NCBI RefSeq assembly: GCF_000003815.2
Contig: NC_049983.1
Span: 19,401,743 to 19,465,742, forward strand
Source: Branchiostoma floridae
Lineage: Eukaryota; Chordata; Leptocardii; Amphioxiformes; Branchiostomatidae
Reading direction: 5' to 3'
Length of the DNA: 64,000 nt
The position numbers were made by a program, and so were the translations under genes. This document shows, in pieces, positions 25,440 to 37,148 of the stretch. Below the pieces are notes generated by a model. The model worked only from the letters and a program-made list of their open reading frames with translations, made no database searches and was not told where the DNA came from. Every line of letters begins with the position of its first letter. The stretch's first letter is position 1.

Positions 25440-25520
25440 ATGAGAGACAACTGGCTCGGATTCAAACTCTCAGCCTCCGGGTTCACTATCCTCTCAACGA
25501 TGCACACTACAGCAGCTGTG
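25440..25520 (-). mobile_element. Decayed tRNA-derived SINE-like element
   Basis: On the minus strand a B-box GTTTGAATCCG (starting 25467) follows an A-box-like GCATCGTTGAGAGG segment about 40 bases upstream, with 'aacccggaggctgagag' between. The order fits a tRNA-like SINE head. The A-box is degenerate and no cloverleaf was drawn with confidence. Confidence 0.4.
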
Positions 25521-26112
25521 GTAATTACAATTTGCTTTCTTCATCCAGTCGCTCTAATGCTACATTCAACACGTGCTGCGCTCTTCACAGTTGATCTTAG
25601 ATAGGCCATCTGTTGAAAGTGAGTGCTAAAACTGCTTTGGAAATGTGCAGCCTATAAGTACAAATCCCCCGCAATCATCACCCAGCTGATACCTCTGATC
25701 AGATTTTAGTGCAGAGCGCAGTGATCTATGTGTAAGCTAGCACTTTTAGTACTGCTTTGTAGTAGGTGAAATGGAGTGTTCAAGGTCACTAGAGGATGCC
25801 ATTTGCCACAACGATTCAATTGCTTGGTTGTTGGGCTCTTCAGAAATAGTTATTATGTGGCAAAATCCAAACTCGCGAATACTGTAAAATTCGTGTATTT
25901 TTGAGGGTAGGTCAGAAAAACAGCAGCCTTGACAAAAATCTGGTGGAGCATTCAAGTTGAAATACCTCTACAGGTCTCGTAAGGTAAAGTATCTCCTCTT
26001 GCTGTACATTGTACTTGCTATTCAGTAAAGGTATCAATCAAATGTTCCAAGATGCATGAGTTACCAGTACCATAAGTAGTTGCTTACTGAATGGATGGTG
26101 CAAAATTGCAGC
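25521..26112. other. Non-coding stretch, nothing recognised
   Basis: No supported feature. Confidence 0.4.
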
Positions 26113-26161
26113 TTTAAGCACGAACATTATATAAGAAGCCTTACATAATGTCCGTGCTTTG
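26113..26161. repeat. Short hairpin, about 21-bp arms
   Basis: AAGCACGAACATTATATAAG pairs with CTTACATAATGTCCGTGCTT across a loop of about 5 bases, with two or three mismatches. The loop is very short for a microRNA precursor, so a small foldback element is more likely. Confidence 0.5.
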
Positions 26162-26899
26162 TGGAGAATGTTTCTCATCCTCAAGATGTTTTACCATGAT
26201 TTCAATATGTCATGTTCCATACTCGATCCACTCTGCATTTCAAGCATGTTTCTCCTCCACAGGTACAGAGCAAGGATTACAAGCAGAAGGGAGCATTTTG
26301 CATACTCTACTGAGCTAAGTTAATTAGTCACGTTGTCAGAGTAGGAGATTGGGGATCGCATTAATCTACCACTTCTTTTCAGATGCAGAAATTGTCATCT
26401 AATTGCAAATTTGCTCTTTGAGATGTCACTGATCCCCATCTTTGTGTTTCTCATCAACAAGACTGCTATAACTGACCTGGAAGTATCTGCTGCAGACAGA
26501 ATCAAGCCAACTCTTCACATGAATAGAGTGGATTAGTACTTGTTACAAAATCCCCAATGAAATTTTCATGTAGAAGTGTTCTCATTATCACACATAATAG
26601 CACAATCCTAACTTCTTTTCAGAAAGAAATCAAGGAGTATTGAACCTCCAGGCAGTTGATGCTAAGGGTCAAACCAGAATATGATAAGGTAACAGGTGTT
26701 TTAAGACCTCATATCTCCATGAAATGGTCTGATTGTGTAAATGACTTCTACATTTACATAATCTATGCTTGGTATTTGAGCCCTATAATGGAAAACACTA
26801 CAAATATAGATTTCCCTCATTAGATATGTAAATTAAGTACCAGTTTGCATAATTTGCACAATTTGCACTTTATGATGTACATCTCTGTCTACGCTTCCT

Positions 26900-27320
26900 A
26901 TATATATATATACCAAATATCATATGCATTTGTCATTCCTTGTGCAGTTATCCTCCTTAGAAGATTTTGACAAAGAGGCCCCTGCAGTTCCAGAGCAATC
27001 TGCTAGGGGCCCCAAACATACACAACATATATTCCTTACATTCCAAGCTATCTGTCACCAAATAGTCAAGACTAAAGTACATCCAGGTCAAAAGTTACAA
27101 GAATGGAATTTCTGCTGCAGTACCAAGCTCACATACAAAATGTACCAGTGGGCCCAAAATTGACCTTGATTTTTGACTTTCAAACACCTACCCATGTAAC
27201 AAATATCATTGTAATCGATCCGGAGGTTCTTGAATTAGGCTGACTTCAATAATCCAGAAACACAAACAAGCAGACAGACAGACAGACACACACAAAACTA
27301 TATCTCCATTTTTCATAGAG
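26900..27320 (+). repeat. Dispersed repeat family R, copy 1
   Basis: Shares ordered landmarks with 46620-46925 and 48640-48870: a 'ctgctaggg' block, a 'ctgctgcagt' block, and then 'atcgatccggaggttcttga'. It ends in a (CAGA)n run (about 27267-27285) typical of the 3' tail of such repeats. No coding capacity. The class is unknown. Confidence 0.6.
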
Positions 27321-27967
27321 ATAATTGCATGGGTAAAAGGTAATTTTTGGAGGGGTGGGGGTTTTTCAAATTTTTTTTTTCTCTTGCTACAATTTTGCCA
27401 TCCATTCTTACTGTCAAGTTATTGATTTTCCTCCCACACCAAGTGCCATATGTGATTCAGATATGCAAGCCAGTATTCAATGAATATACCATGCATGCTT
27501 TATACGCAAGATGATGTCTCAAAACATTTGGTTACTGACATTTGGTAATAATTTCCATTTCACTGTAATGTCAAGTTAATTACTTTCAGAGACTATTTGA
27601 ACTTAAATAATTACTTACAATTGTACATGTATATGGTTTCAGTCATGTCCAAAATTCAGTTTGTCATTTACAGGTACCATCATTCTGTACTTGATGAAGT
27701 GGTGGAAGGGTCGATAATCACTACAATGCTGACGTGATAGTAACCCAAATTTCACAGCTGTTTGTCATAAAATGTATGTAAATCAATACAAAAATGAGGT
27801 TGATGATAAATCTCATGAACAATTAGATAATTGGGTCAGAGAATTATTTCTTCAAGGTCCAGGTGGTAATGAGGTCACAAAGGGTACCGGTATAGCAAGG
27901 TGAAAAGTCATTGTGCCTGTGTAACAGTGGGATTGGAGCGCCACCAAACTGACCATGCCAACAGCTC
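27321..27967. other. Non-coding stretch, nothing recognised
   Basis: AT-rich with a poly-T run near 27370. No supported feature. Confidence 0.4.
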
Positions 27968-28040
27968 TGAGCTTTGGCGTAGTGGTTTGCGGTGCTGGGT
28001 TTGTTGTCTGGCGGTGTGGGTTCGAATCCCGGGAGCCTGG
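27968..28040 (+). mobile_element. tRNA-like SINE head (or tRNA pseudogene)
   Basis: The A-box TGGCGTAGTGG starts at 27975 and the B-box GGTTCGAATCC at 28019, exactly 44 bases apart as in a tRNA. The 7-base acceptor ends (TGAGCTT and GAGCCTG) pair at six positions if wobbles are counted. The anticodon arm is weak, with TGT in the anticodon position, and the T stem has a mismatch. No CCA or clear pol III terminator was seen. A SINE head is more likely than a working tRNA. Confidence 0.55.
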
Positions 28041-29164
28041 AGACAATTGCAGTCCTGAAAAATTGCCAGTTCTTTCCATGGTAGTGTCAACCACAAACTC
28101 AAAGATATCTTGTACTTTGATCTAGATCAACTATCATTATTCCATCCACTGTTGCTGCATGTTAATAACTTGAATAAAGGTGAGTCACAGTGTTTCTGAT
28201 GTCTCTTAAACTTTTCCATGAAAAATAAAGTACAGTGTTGCATAATTAATGAGCATCATTTCTTCCAGTCAGTAACATCTAAAGGCCAGCCTGGTTTTGA
28301 AAGTCTTACAAAATGTAGTTCTCTTGGTGCGTGTGAAACTTTTATTGCATCAGGCAATGAAATTACTTTCCCTTCCCTCCGGCCAGCTCCCGGAAGGGCT
28401 TAGGAACTTGTGCTCTCCGGCATCACCTCCTGACCCAAGTGCTTCCACTGATGTTATTACTGTGTGGGTTGATTTTAGCATCTGGTAAACTTCAGTGCTA
28501 GCACCTAAGTTGTGTAAGATTCCAGATATTATCTTCATCCAGAGACACCATGGTGTCTTTGATAAGATGTGTACTAGGGTAGAACGTGAAGGGGCATTAT
28601 GACTGTCCATTGTCACTATGTTTATACCATGTACTTGCAATTAGCCCTCGGGCACGAACTTGCAAATAAACTTCTTGTTATTATGACAGCTATTTTTGAT
28701 TCTGCAAGTGTTCTCTTGTGGAGTTTGTTTGACCTCCTACGATTTGTGTCCTTACAGGATAGAACCCATAGAAAGAAGGCTGGCCTGAGAGATCAGTCCA
28801 ACTAAAACTTCTTTTGGAAATGTTAAATGTTCCTGGTAGTTTCGTTATCATGTGATGGGCATAATAGAGTATCAATTTGAAAAACATGAAATTTTGCACT
28901 TTGATTTTCATTTTATTGTAACCTGCTGTTGAAAGGGCTCATGTTGAGAAAATTGAAATACAGCTACTGAATGGAATTGCTGTGATTGCAGGAAGATAAG
29001 TTGGCAGCTGAAGCACATTTTGCAAAAAAGCCCTTTGCCTTTGTAGAATCTGATGTAATTTTGAGAAGGCCTCATGGCTATCAAAGTGTGAATAGCTTGG
29101 AATTGGTTTCTTGGAAATATGATAACTTGTAGAGGTTCAGCACGGTCACCAGTCTGTGACGACG
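28041..29164. other. Non-coding stretch, nothing recognised
   Basis: Overlapping chance frames at 28218-28640. No domain, RNA or repeat recognised. Confidence 0.4.
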
Positions 29165-29370
29165 TCTTTGGTTATAGAAGTGCATAAATCTGATCAAAGG
29201 AATCACATGATAAAGGAAAGCCTGTCTGAATAGCAGGTATTAAAGCCTGGCAGATGGGGTTGGTATTAGTTCCTGGGAGTCGGCAAGATGTAAAGGCTCC
29301 TTTCATAAGCAGCAGCACCCACTCGCTTCCTGCCAGCTGATCAAAACGACTTATAAAAGGAAATAACATT
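29165..29370. promoter_or_regulatory. Candidate cis-regulatory block
   Basis: Contains ATCAAAGG (TCF-like) at 29193 and a CArG-like CTTATAAAAGG near 29350. No sustained frame. Motif-based suspicion only. Confidence 0.15.
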
Positions 29371-30749
29371 TCAAAGAACGGTGACCTGCAAGGCAGCAGG
29401 GGTCAAGAACGAAATAGAAAAGTGTGATCACACAATGAAGTATGACGTATTTACTTAATATGAAGTTGAATCAGAGGAGTCAGTGGCACTTTTGTTTGAT
29501 TGTGACACCATCTCACCCCATCCAGACGGTAACAACAGATTCTTAAAAGGTATATTTATCTATAGACGTAATATTCTTGCAGAACATTCATCAAAGTTTT
29601 CAGGGGGTGGCTTTGAGTAGGGCATTCACACTGAAGTTCATGTAGTTGATGGAAGGCCAAGTTCAAGTTGATGGAAAGTTCTGAAGTGTACTTTTCGTTT
29701 ACATGCAATTGGAAACAGCTTGAAGATGTGCAGTGAAAGCACAGCTTCTCCAGTCAACAGCTGCAGACCAGATTTGAAGTAGCTTCAGATATTAAGCCAC
29801 AAAATTTCAGAGTGAGCAGTTTCACCCAAAATATCATAAAAGTGATAGCCCATTTTCCATTTTTGATTAGTTCATTGAATTGTACTTTTCAAAATTAGGT
29901 AGGGCTGGTTTGTGTGAAGACATGCCAACTGCAGAACAGTAGTTATTTTATGCAGTGAACCAAGGGACGAAAATTTCTTAAGAAATAAAAGCTAGTATCC
30001 TGCTTGGTGTACCCTAAAATGTACACTCAAGAGTTCTCTGTCTCTCCCTCAATGCAACACCAGCAACCTTGGACAAACCTCCAGTGAACCAGCTGAGTGA
30101 ACTCCATCTAAACTTTCAATTCCTGATTTCTTATCTTAATTAGAAGTAGATTACTCATGTGGCCTTAAGACTTTCCTTCCTTCGTTGACCTGATTTAGAT
30201 CCACCTGGATTGTACATCTAGATTGAAGAGGGATAGCTAGGATTATCTCTTGCCAGTGGGTAATCCTTGTTAATCCCCGGAGGACACTTTGATGACCCGG
30301 TTTGATGCACAACCCACTGTGTAACCCTTGGAGGTAATACATTCCTGGAAGCCTTTGTCTGTTGGGTCAAGAGGTTGTAATGAGGAGTTGATGTTGAGCC
30401 AATCACTGTTTGATCTACCTTGGGAAAAAAGCCAAGGGGGATGCCAACTTTGTTTGAAGTGCCCTTCCTAAGAGCAAAGAAAGTAAGGAGAAAAGGGTGG
30501 ACAAATGCCAGAGCTGCAAGGCTGCAGTTGATGGTAAGAAATTTGGAAAGACAAATGATAGCAAAAAATTACAATGACACATCTAGGGACCATAGCATGT
30601 GGGTGCCTGTTTGTGTTGTATTTGTGACAAGAAGTTAATAAAAAGCTTTTTGTAAGCTGAAACTGGATAGAGATGCAATCCTACTGTAATGGTCTACTGT
30701 TCAATACCATGGAACTTGATGGAAAGCAGTGGCTTTGATTTACGCTAGT

Positions 30750-30766
30750 TTCAGCACCACGGACAG
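30750..30766 (+). promoter_or_regulatory. RE1/NRSE site, solo, perfect core
   Basis: TTCAGCACCACGGACAG matches all 15 fixed positions of the RE1 core. Its flanks (tacgctag before, gaacag after) do not match the array units at 7.0-7.9 kb, so this is an independent occurrence rather than a stray array unit. Confidence 0.6.
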
Positions 30767-33014
30767 GAACAGTTTAATGTACCGGAAAATTTGTATGGGC
30801 ATCTTTGATTATTTCTGCCTGGCTTGGCTCTGTAATATTCTACATGACTGCACTGTCCACCTGTGGTCACATTCATACAAATACCTCCGGTAAACACCAT
30901 CTGTCCATACCAGTCCACACATTTGGGGCTATGCAATAAAGAAAAACAAGTAACGGAAGTAACATCATAGATTTTTTTTACTTTCTTTAGTATTCTTCTT
31001 TCAGCATCATATTGTAAGTTTCAAGAGAAATAGATAAAAGTTGCCCACAGATCTGATGTCACAAATGGTTGATGGTTCTTCAAAACACAGATTCATTTGC
31101 AAGATGAAGACTACGTATGTCAATGCAGGGTGTTCTAAAAGTGATATACACGTACACTGTATCCACTAATTGCAGTTTCCTGCTCATTGAAAGAAATTAA
31201 TGTGTTCTTTACTCTTGCCATGTTTTTTTATATACAAAGTGCAACTGTTGTGTGTCAGCCCCCACTCCTATAACATTATCAGCAAATGGATGTTCGGGTA
31301 AGTTGAGTTATTGGTTAGCTGTGACCTCAAAATTCACTGTGAACATGTGGCTTTGAAACTGTCCACTCTCAGTGTGCCTGAGCAAGAGATGGCTCTAGCA
31401 CTTGAGCCTTCTTGTATCCTGATCTTGAATCATAGCACCACTGGGAATGTGTCCAAGAGTCCTGGGGGTCTACAATGACCAAATCCTGTGTGTATATCAG
31501 CAAGGATCTCTCCACTCAAATTCATAATCCTTCTTTGAGTTCTGTGGCATCAGGTCAATGGCAGATCATGTATCAAGGTTGGAGTGGACTGCACAGATAT
31601 CAGTGGGCCTTTTGTGGTTATCCTTTGCATTAATCTTTTGTCAATTCAGAAGAGCTTGCCCATTTATCACAGTGGCACAGTGCCTTAAGCTGTGAGTGAG
31701 TCCATTGTTTTCATCAGTAAGAGGCCAGGAAAAGTTTGATGGTCAGACTCGTATCAAGAGCCTAAACAAGTGTGGTTTACATGTTTTGCATTAGGCCATG
31801 TTGATTTGATTATATGGATGACATCCTCTGGGAATCCAAAAACTGATGCGAGCTTGCGAATGAAACAAAGTTTGACAAAAAAAGTTGCCTTCATTATGAA
31901 ATCAAAGTGGTCAGAACAAATGATTGAACACATGGAATTTGTATACATGTGCCAAACAAGACATTTTTTTTCACATCTTAATTGACCTTGTAATGTTCTA
32001 TGACATTAGTATACATTTCCAATGTTTATTTTTGCAATCCACAGCATATTTTGTTTATTTTGAAGCTGCTTTGTACAATTTAAAGTATGGTTGAAAATTT
32101 TTTTTTAATTTTGGAAACAGACAAAAATTGATGTGTGTGCAAATAACAGACTAAAAATTTCACCCTGTTTTTTATGCTTTGAAATCAGGGTGTCATGAAT
32201 CATGCAGCACCAGTTTCTTGTATCTTGCACAAAGAAGGGATATTATAATTGATGAGTGTGGTATCCGTTTGTGCACAAACGTGCCTTTGTAGTCGTTATG
32301 ACTGTGACTCATGCGATAGAAGCAAGGTCAGCATGTAATCATACACCTTTCGTCACGCTGTCATGTGTGATTCCAGATATTGGCTACATTTGAAAGCGGA
32401 GGTTGTTGGCCTTTTTGTCACTATACGGCTTCTTCAATAATCATCCTACAGTTAATTATTGTTTGACATCATTTTAAATGAAGTCTGAAGAATAAAAGAT
32501 GACTTGTATTTTCTAAAAAGGTGCCAGCATAACTTGGTTTGCTGTGCATGATATTTATGTGTTTATTGTTGTTTCTGTTCTTTTATCTGTTTTCAGAAAT
32601 GACAAAAGCAGATTGTAGTATCCAGCAGTAATGATTGATTCAATTTCTACAATTGTACAGTTTAATGTCCTGGATGACTAATCTGCATAAAGGTGACAAA
32701 AGCAAATGTGTTGACAGTTGTAAAAAAATTTGATACGTTTCCTTCTTGTCTATCATTGCAGCTGTTGTTTTGCAGCAGACACACATCGTACAAATTGAAT
32801 GTGAAAATATGTAAAACTCATATCCTTGCCCAGCATCAGACCAGAATATTTGTTGACAGTTCCTTTGAGACTGATGATTTATCTCCACCCTGCAGTAGTT
32901 TTGAGGATCGCGATCTCTAGAGTAATTGTTAAACTATACCCACAGTGGTATTGAACTCTGGTACAATGGCATTAATCTCTTTGGGCACGAACAATACAAT
33001 ACTATTCCTGTATT
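30767..33014. other. Non-coding stretch, nothing recognised
   Basis: No supported gene. Opposing chance frames at 31754-31985. Confidence 0.4.
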
Positions 33015-33114
33015 NNNNNNNNNNNNNNNNNNNNNNNNNNNNNNNNNNNNNNNNNNNNNNNNNNNNNNNNNNNNNNNNNNNNNNNNNNNNNNNNNNNNNN
33101 NNNNNNNNNNNNNN
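33015..33114. other. Assembly gap, exactly 100 N
   Basis: A run of 100 N, the conventional placeholder for a gap of unknown size. Distances across this point are not reliable. Confidence 0.99.
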
Positions 33115-33389
33115 ACTTAATTGATTTCAGGTGGGCTGACACCAAAACCAGGCAACCAGTAATTTGAGATAAAAGCTGAAAGTGAGTTCAGTGAAAAAAT
33201 GATGCTGTGATTATCAAGCGGTTCAATTGGTCGATGGTCAGATGGGCTCCAAAGGAACGTGAGAAAACAAAATCATACATCTGTCTTTGCGACTTACTCA
33301 AAGTAGTAAGAAAAGGTAGCATCTTATCAAAGTGTTGTCCAAGTTACTTAAAGATATCAAGTAGGACTGTACATGTACTTGTGATCATG

Positions 33390-33700
33390 CATCATACATT
33401 CCCTTTGCAGCATCCGCGGTCATGCCGGTACCCCCTTAGACACGTTGGGTCCTTCAAGGAAATTGAATCTGATGCATCCCTAATTCCCTACCATATCCAC
33501 CAGGAGATCTCGGCATCTCCAGAAATCTTTAGGCATCGATTCATCTCCTGTCATTTCGATCCATTCTCCGGTTTGGGCCTCAATCCTTCAAAAGGATATT
33601 TCAATGGATGCCTGAGGGGGGAAATCCGTCGGTAGCTCTTTGAGAGGCGAGCTGAAGGGATGCGTCTCCGAGGATGAGTCTTAGGAGAGATTGTTGTAAT
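33390..33700. promoter_or_regulatory. Candidate cis-regulatory block or unrecognised exon
   Basis: Balanced composition against AT-rich surroundings, with words such as 'ggcatcgattcatctcc'. It overlaps a 142-codon frame (33207-33635) with no domain or start context. I lean towards non-coding regulatory sequence, weakly. Confidence 0.15.
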
Positions 33701-34395
33701 TCTGTAGGGAGAGAGTTCACAACCAAATCAATATTTCATGTCTATCATTAACATATAAACGCTTTTAAGCACAAGTCTTGTCTCCAGCATTCCATGACTT
33801 GGCCTAAACCCCATTTTTCCATTCTATCACGGGCATTTTATCACACCAAAAATGTTAGCAAAGATTAGCAAAAAGTGCTGTTAATTTTCTTTTGATCATC
33901 TCCAATGCATCATTAGAAATTGATCTGTCTGGCCTTGAAGGCAGTGCTATAGATCTGATGCATGTGGACTGATTTAATGATATTTTTTTCATACTACAAT
34001 TTTTCTCCACTTCTACATGTTGAACCCTATTGTTTTGTAATTGATACTTTAGTTTTTTCAGCATCATACACAAACATGATAACATTGAATACTCACCATC
34101 ATCGTCATCATCGGTCAGCTTTAGAGCAGATAACTGGAAGCCTCTGCATTTCCCTGTCTTGCTGACAAGGTCAGAGACCTGTTTTGGTGTAAGTTAGCTG
34201 TGGTAATCTCACAGGAGGTGTTGAATGTAACTGCAAAGGCATACTTAGAAGAGTAAACATACAGGGGAAACCAAAACAGGCCGACAGTTGTATAACAAAT
34301 GTAGTCATTGGAATAAAACAAAACATGAATTTATAGGATTGTCTATCAAGCATGAAGTTTCAATTTCCGAAAATAATATCATAAGGCAGCTAGAT

Positions 34396-34490
34396 CATAG
34401 GACATATATGAGTTTTCTTTTACACAACCAGTTTTTTTTCAGCAGGTGAGAAAAACTGGTTGTGTTAAAGAAAACTCTTATGTCCCATGA
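34396..34490. repeat. Hairpin element with about 40-bp arms
   Basis: The left arm includes GAGTTTTCTTTTACACAACC and continues 'agttttt'. The right arm is its near reverse complement (aaaaactggttgtgttaaag and on). The loop is about 13 bases. Candidate miniature foldback element or long hairpin transcript. Confidence 0.75.
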
Positions 34491-34666
34491 ACTTTCAATG
34501 TTTTAAAACAACTTAAGAATCAAATTTCTGGCTGCAGTTAAAGAGAAAATGGTGACAAGGAAATAAAGAACTCACTGCTACACTGTACTTCCTTGTCGGA
34601 AACTTAGTCGGATTCCCAAGAGTTTAATTTCAAGTGAAAATGTATCCTTTAAAAAAAAACGAATCT

Positions 34667-34758
34667 CAGTCAGGCTTGGATAGCTTTTACGTATATACAT
34701 TGAGATTCAAGTCCATTTTCACATAGTTTTGTACAGGCCATCCAAGCCCGACTGAGTC
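34667..34758. repeat. Inverted repeat with about 20-bp arms
   Basis: CTCAGTCAGGCTTGGATAGC at the left and the near reverse complement GCCATCCAAGCCCGACTGAG at the right enclose about 55 bases. It lies 180 bases after the 34396 hairpin. Confidence 0.65.
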
Positions 34759-37060
34759 ATGGCAGTTTTGCTGAGACCATTGATTATCGAAACTTTTGTC
34801 GTGACGATGAATAGATGTAGATTTTTGTGGTTGGGTCGACACCAAGTGCCAGATAATTGTGGTCAGCTTGAGAAGGCAATCTTCGTTGATTGCATGTTGG
34901 CGTCACGCTGCCCACCTGTTGGTAGATAGACTTGATTGTTCAGCATTCAGCCATGTCCAAGACTTGATATGTACAATTTTTCTTGCCATTTCTTTTCTCA
35001 GGTCAAAAAGGTTTTCTTTGGACCTTGGGATGGGGTAACTGCAATTCTCATCAATCATTTATTTGGATGCTGTTGTGTTTTGAACTTCCATTTATTTGAA
35101 TCTGTTTTCCCATTAATTATTGCAAAGAAGGAGAGTGCATATAGTTTTGCTGTGTTTGTTTTTTTGTAGTCCACACATGTCTACATGTAGAACGTTACCC
35201 TAATACCTCTCATTACCACAAACTTTGAGGGCAATCTTGCCATTTTCATACTGATGTCTCCTGAAGATATGGGATTGCGGTATTTACCACAGTATCAGAC
35301 ATTTCACACATTACAGCCGGGACAGTAGAGCCGCCAAATTGAATCGTCCAGCTGAGAAATGTCCACTTCCAAATTCCCATGAGTGAAAAGTATTTTGCTA
35401 TGCCTACAGTACCCATCATCACTGTCTCTTATGGCTTTTTGTGGATCTGTGCAGACTGAAACCCATTTTAGTGCTATAAAGTACATAGCCTTGTGAGCCG
35501 TAATGGCTGACTATTATTACCTATTATTGCCCTCCTACGTGTGGAAGATCAGAAAAACATAATGTGTGACATTAACCTCAGCAAGGACCCGCACTGCAAA
35601 GTATTAAGGTGGAGAGGTCATCCTCAAACGTTGATGCTTCTCTGTCAATCATCTGTTTTTGCAACAGTGTCATTTACTTGGACTTTGCTGGTCAACATGC
35701 TTGTACCAAATGTCGTTATGTAGTCCAAGTTGAATTTTGACTCACAACATAACAGTCCAAGTTTGAATTTTGACTTACAACATAACAGTGCTGTAAAAGG
35801 ATTTCAACAAAGCGCAGACTGTCCTCGGATGACTTTGTGGGAGATTATAAGCTGCCTGAATGGTGTTTATGGATAGCCACTCCTTGAACATATGTGATAT
35901 TCTCTACTTCTAGTTTGAGCAGATTTTCAAAGGATGTGTTCTGATGGCAGCGTCTGAGATGATTGCTGTTATACTCAGGTCACTGAGTTAGCACTAAGTT
36001 GCATCCGCTCTTTTATGTAACAGATCTTATAGCTTTCGTTTTCTATAACTGTGCTTCATATGTACTGGTTGAGATAGTATATGAAAAATATAATTTGTTT
36101 GAGTAAGCTTCAGTTCCTTATGTTAGGACATCCTTGGAGTGGCATTCTTCGTGGCACCTTGTACTGGAAGGATTATTTGAACTGAACTGAAGACATCTTT
36201 AATAAGTACTTACATGTATATGACACAACATGTTGATATACTGATACTTAATCATACTCATTCAGGTAGGTAATTCATTTGTTTACATACATGTATATAG
36301 ATATAGACCTTCAGAAAGCTGCTGTACTTTTGCTGTGTCAATAAAGATCTGTATCTAAAAGCTATTGTGACTGTTGCATGTACTCCTCTGCTCTGGACCT
36401 TCAGGAAAAGTTTGAACTGAGTAGATTTATGCCACTCCTTACAGTACATCCTGGGTCGATACACTCAAAAAGTCAGCCTCAGTTACCGGCAGTCGAGTTC
36501 AAAGCCACAGTAAACCATGGTCCCAGGTCCAAGTTATGGGCCTGTAACTTTTCCGGTAGTTGGGTTTTATCCCAGCTCCATAACTTTTCACTTTATGGTA
36601 TCCTTTGTGACCGCACCAGCTGCTGGACCTCTAAAGATTTATCCTTTGACCTTTGTATCCCACATATGCAAAGGTCCAATGATTTATGAGTATCAATTTT
36701 AAGAGAAAGAGGTTATCACTGGATTTAGCATGCCATTTTTCTTATTATATTTAGTTTTCTTCCTTTATGATTGGACAGTCAAATTGTTAAGGAAGGTCAC
36801 GCAACTTTGTTTCTGTAAAAATGTAGTTCAAACAACAGGAGCTGATTAAGTCATTTGCATAAACAGTCTTAACGTGTCTTACCATTGTAGCCTTTGGACT
36901 ATTGAAAATTTGTCTTCCTCCTCCTTGTGCATATTATTTAGGATAAACCTGTACTTCAACTAGATCTCTTTTGCATATCAATTCACAACTTGGATATAAA
37001 AACCCCCCTAACAAGATTTTTCCACTGTCACCTAGAAAAAATAAAGGATGTTGTTTGAAA
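34759..37060. other. Non-coding stretch with a 32-base tandem duplication
   Basis: At 35722-35786 the block starting 'agtccaagttgaattttgac' is repeated once in tandem (units of 32 and 33 bases). Nothing else supported. Confidence 0.45.
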
Positions 37061-37148
37061 CGTCTGACCATTTCCAAAATCATATCCAATTGCTTGAGTA
37101 ACTACTTTTTAGTGTGTCTTATTACCTGGATGTCTAACCTTCATCAAC
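37061..37148 (+). repeat. Dispersed block shared with 17.0 kb
   Basis: 'aaacgtctgaccatttccaa' leads into the block also found at 17011-17084, ending 'ggatgtctaaccttcatcaa'. This longer copy includes the upstream 'cgtctgacc' word that I associate with lancelet retroelement tails. Confidence 0.65.

Noticed and set aside
27968-28040. Functional tRNA gene (anticodon-like TGT)
   Set aside because: A and B boxes are well spaced but the anticodon and T stems are weak and no pol III terminator follows; a SINE head fits better.
30840-30870. CTGTCCACCTGTGGTCA as an RE1 with altered spacing
   Set aside because: The left-half word does not match at any accepted spacing.
33207-33635. 142-codon plus-strand frame
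   Set aside because: No recognised domain, unsupported start, close to an assembly gap; length is compatible with chance.
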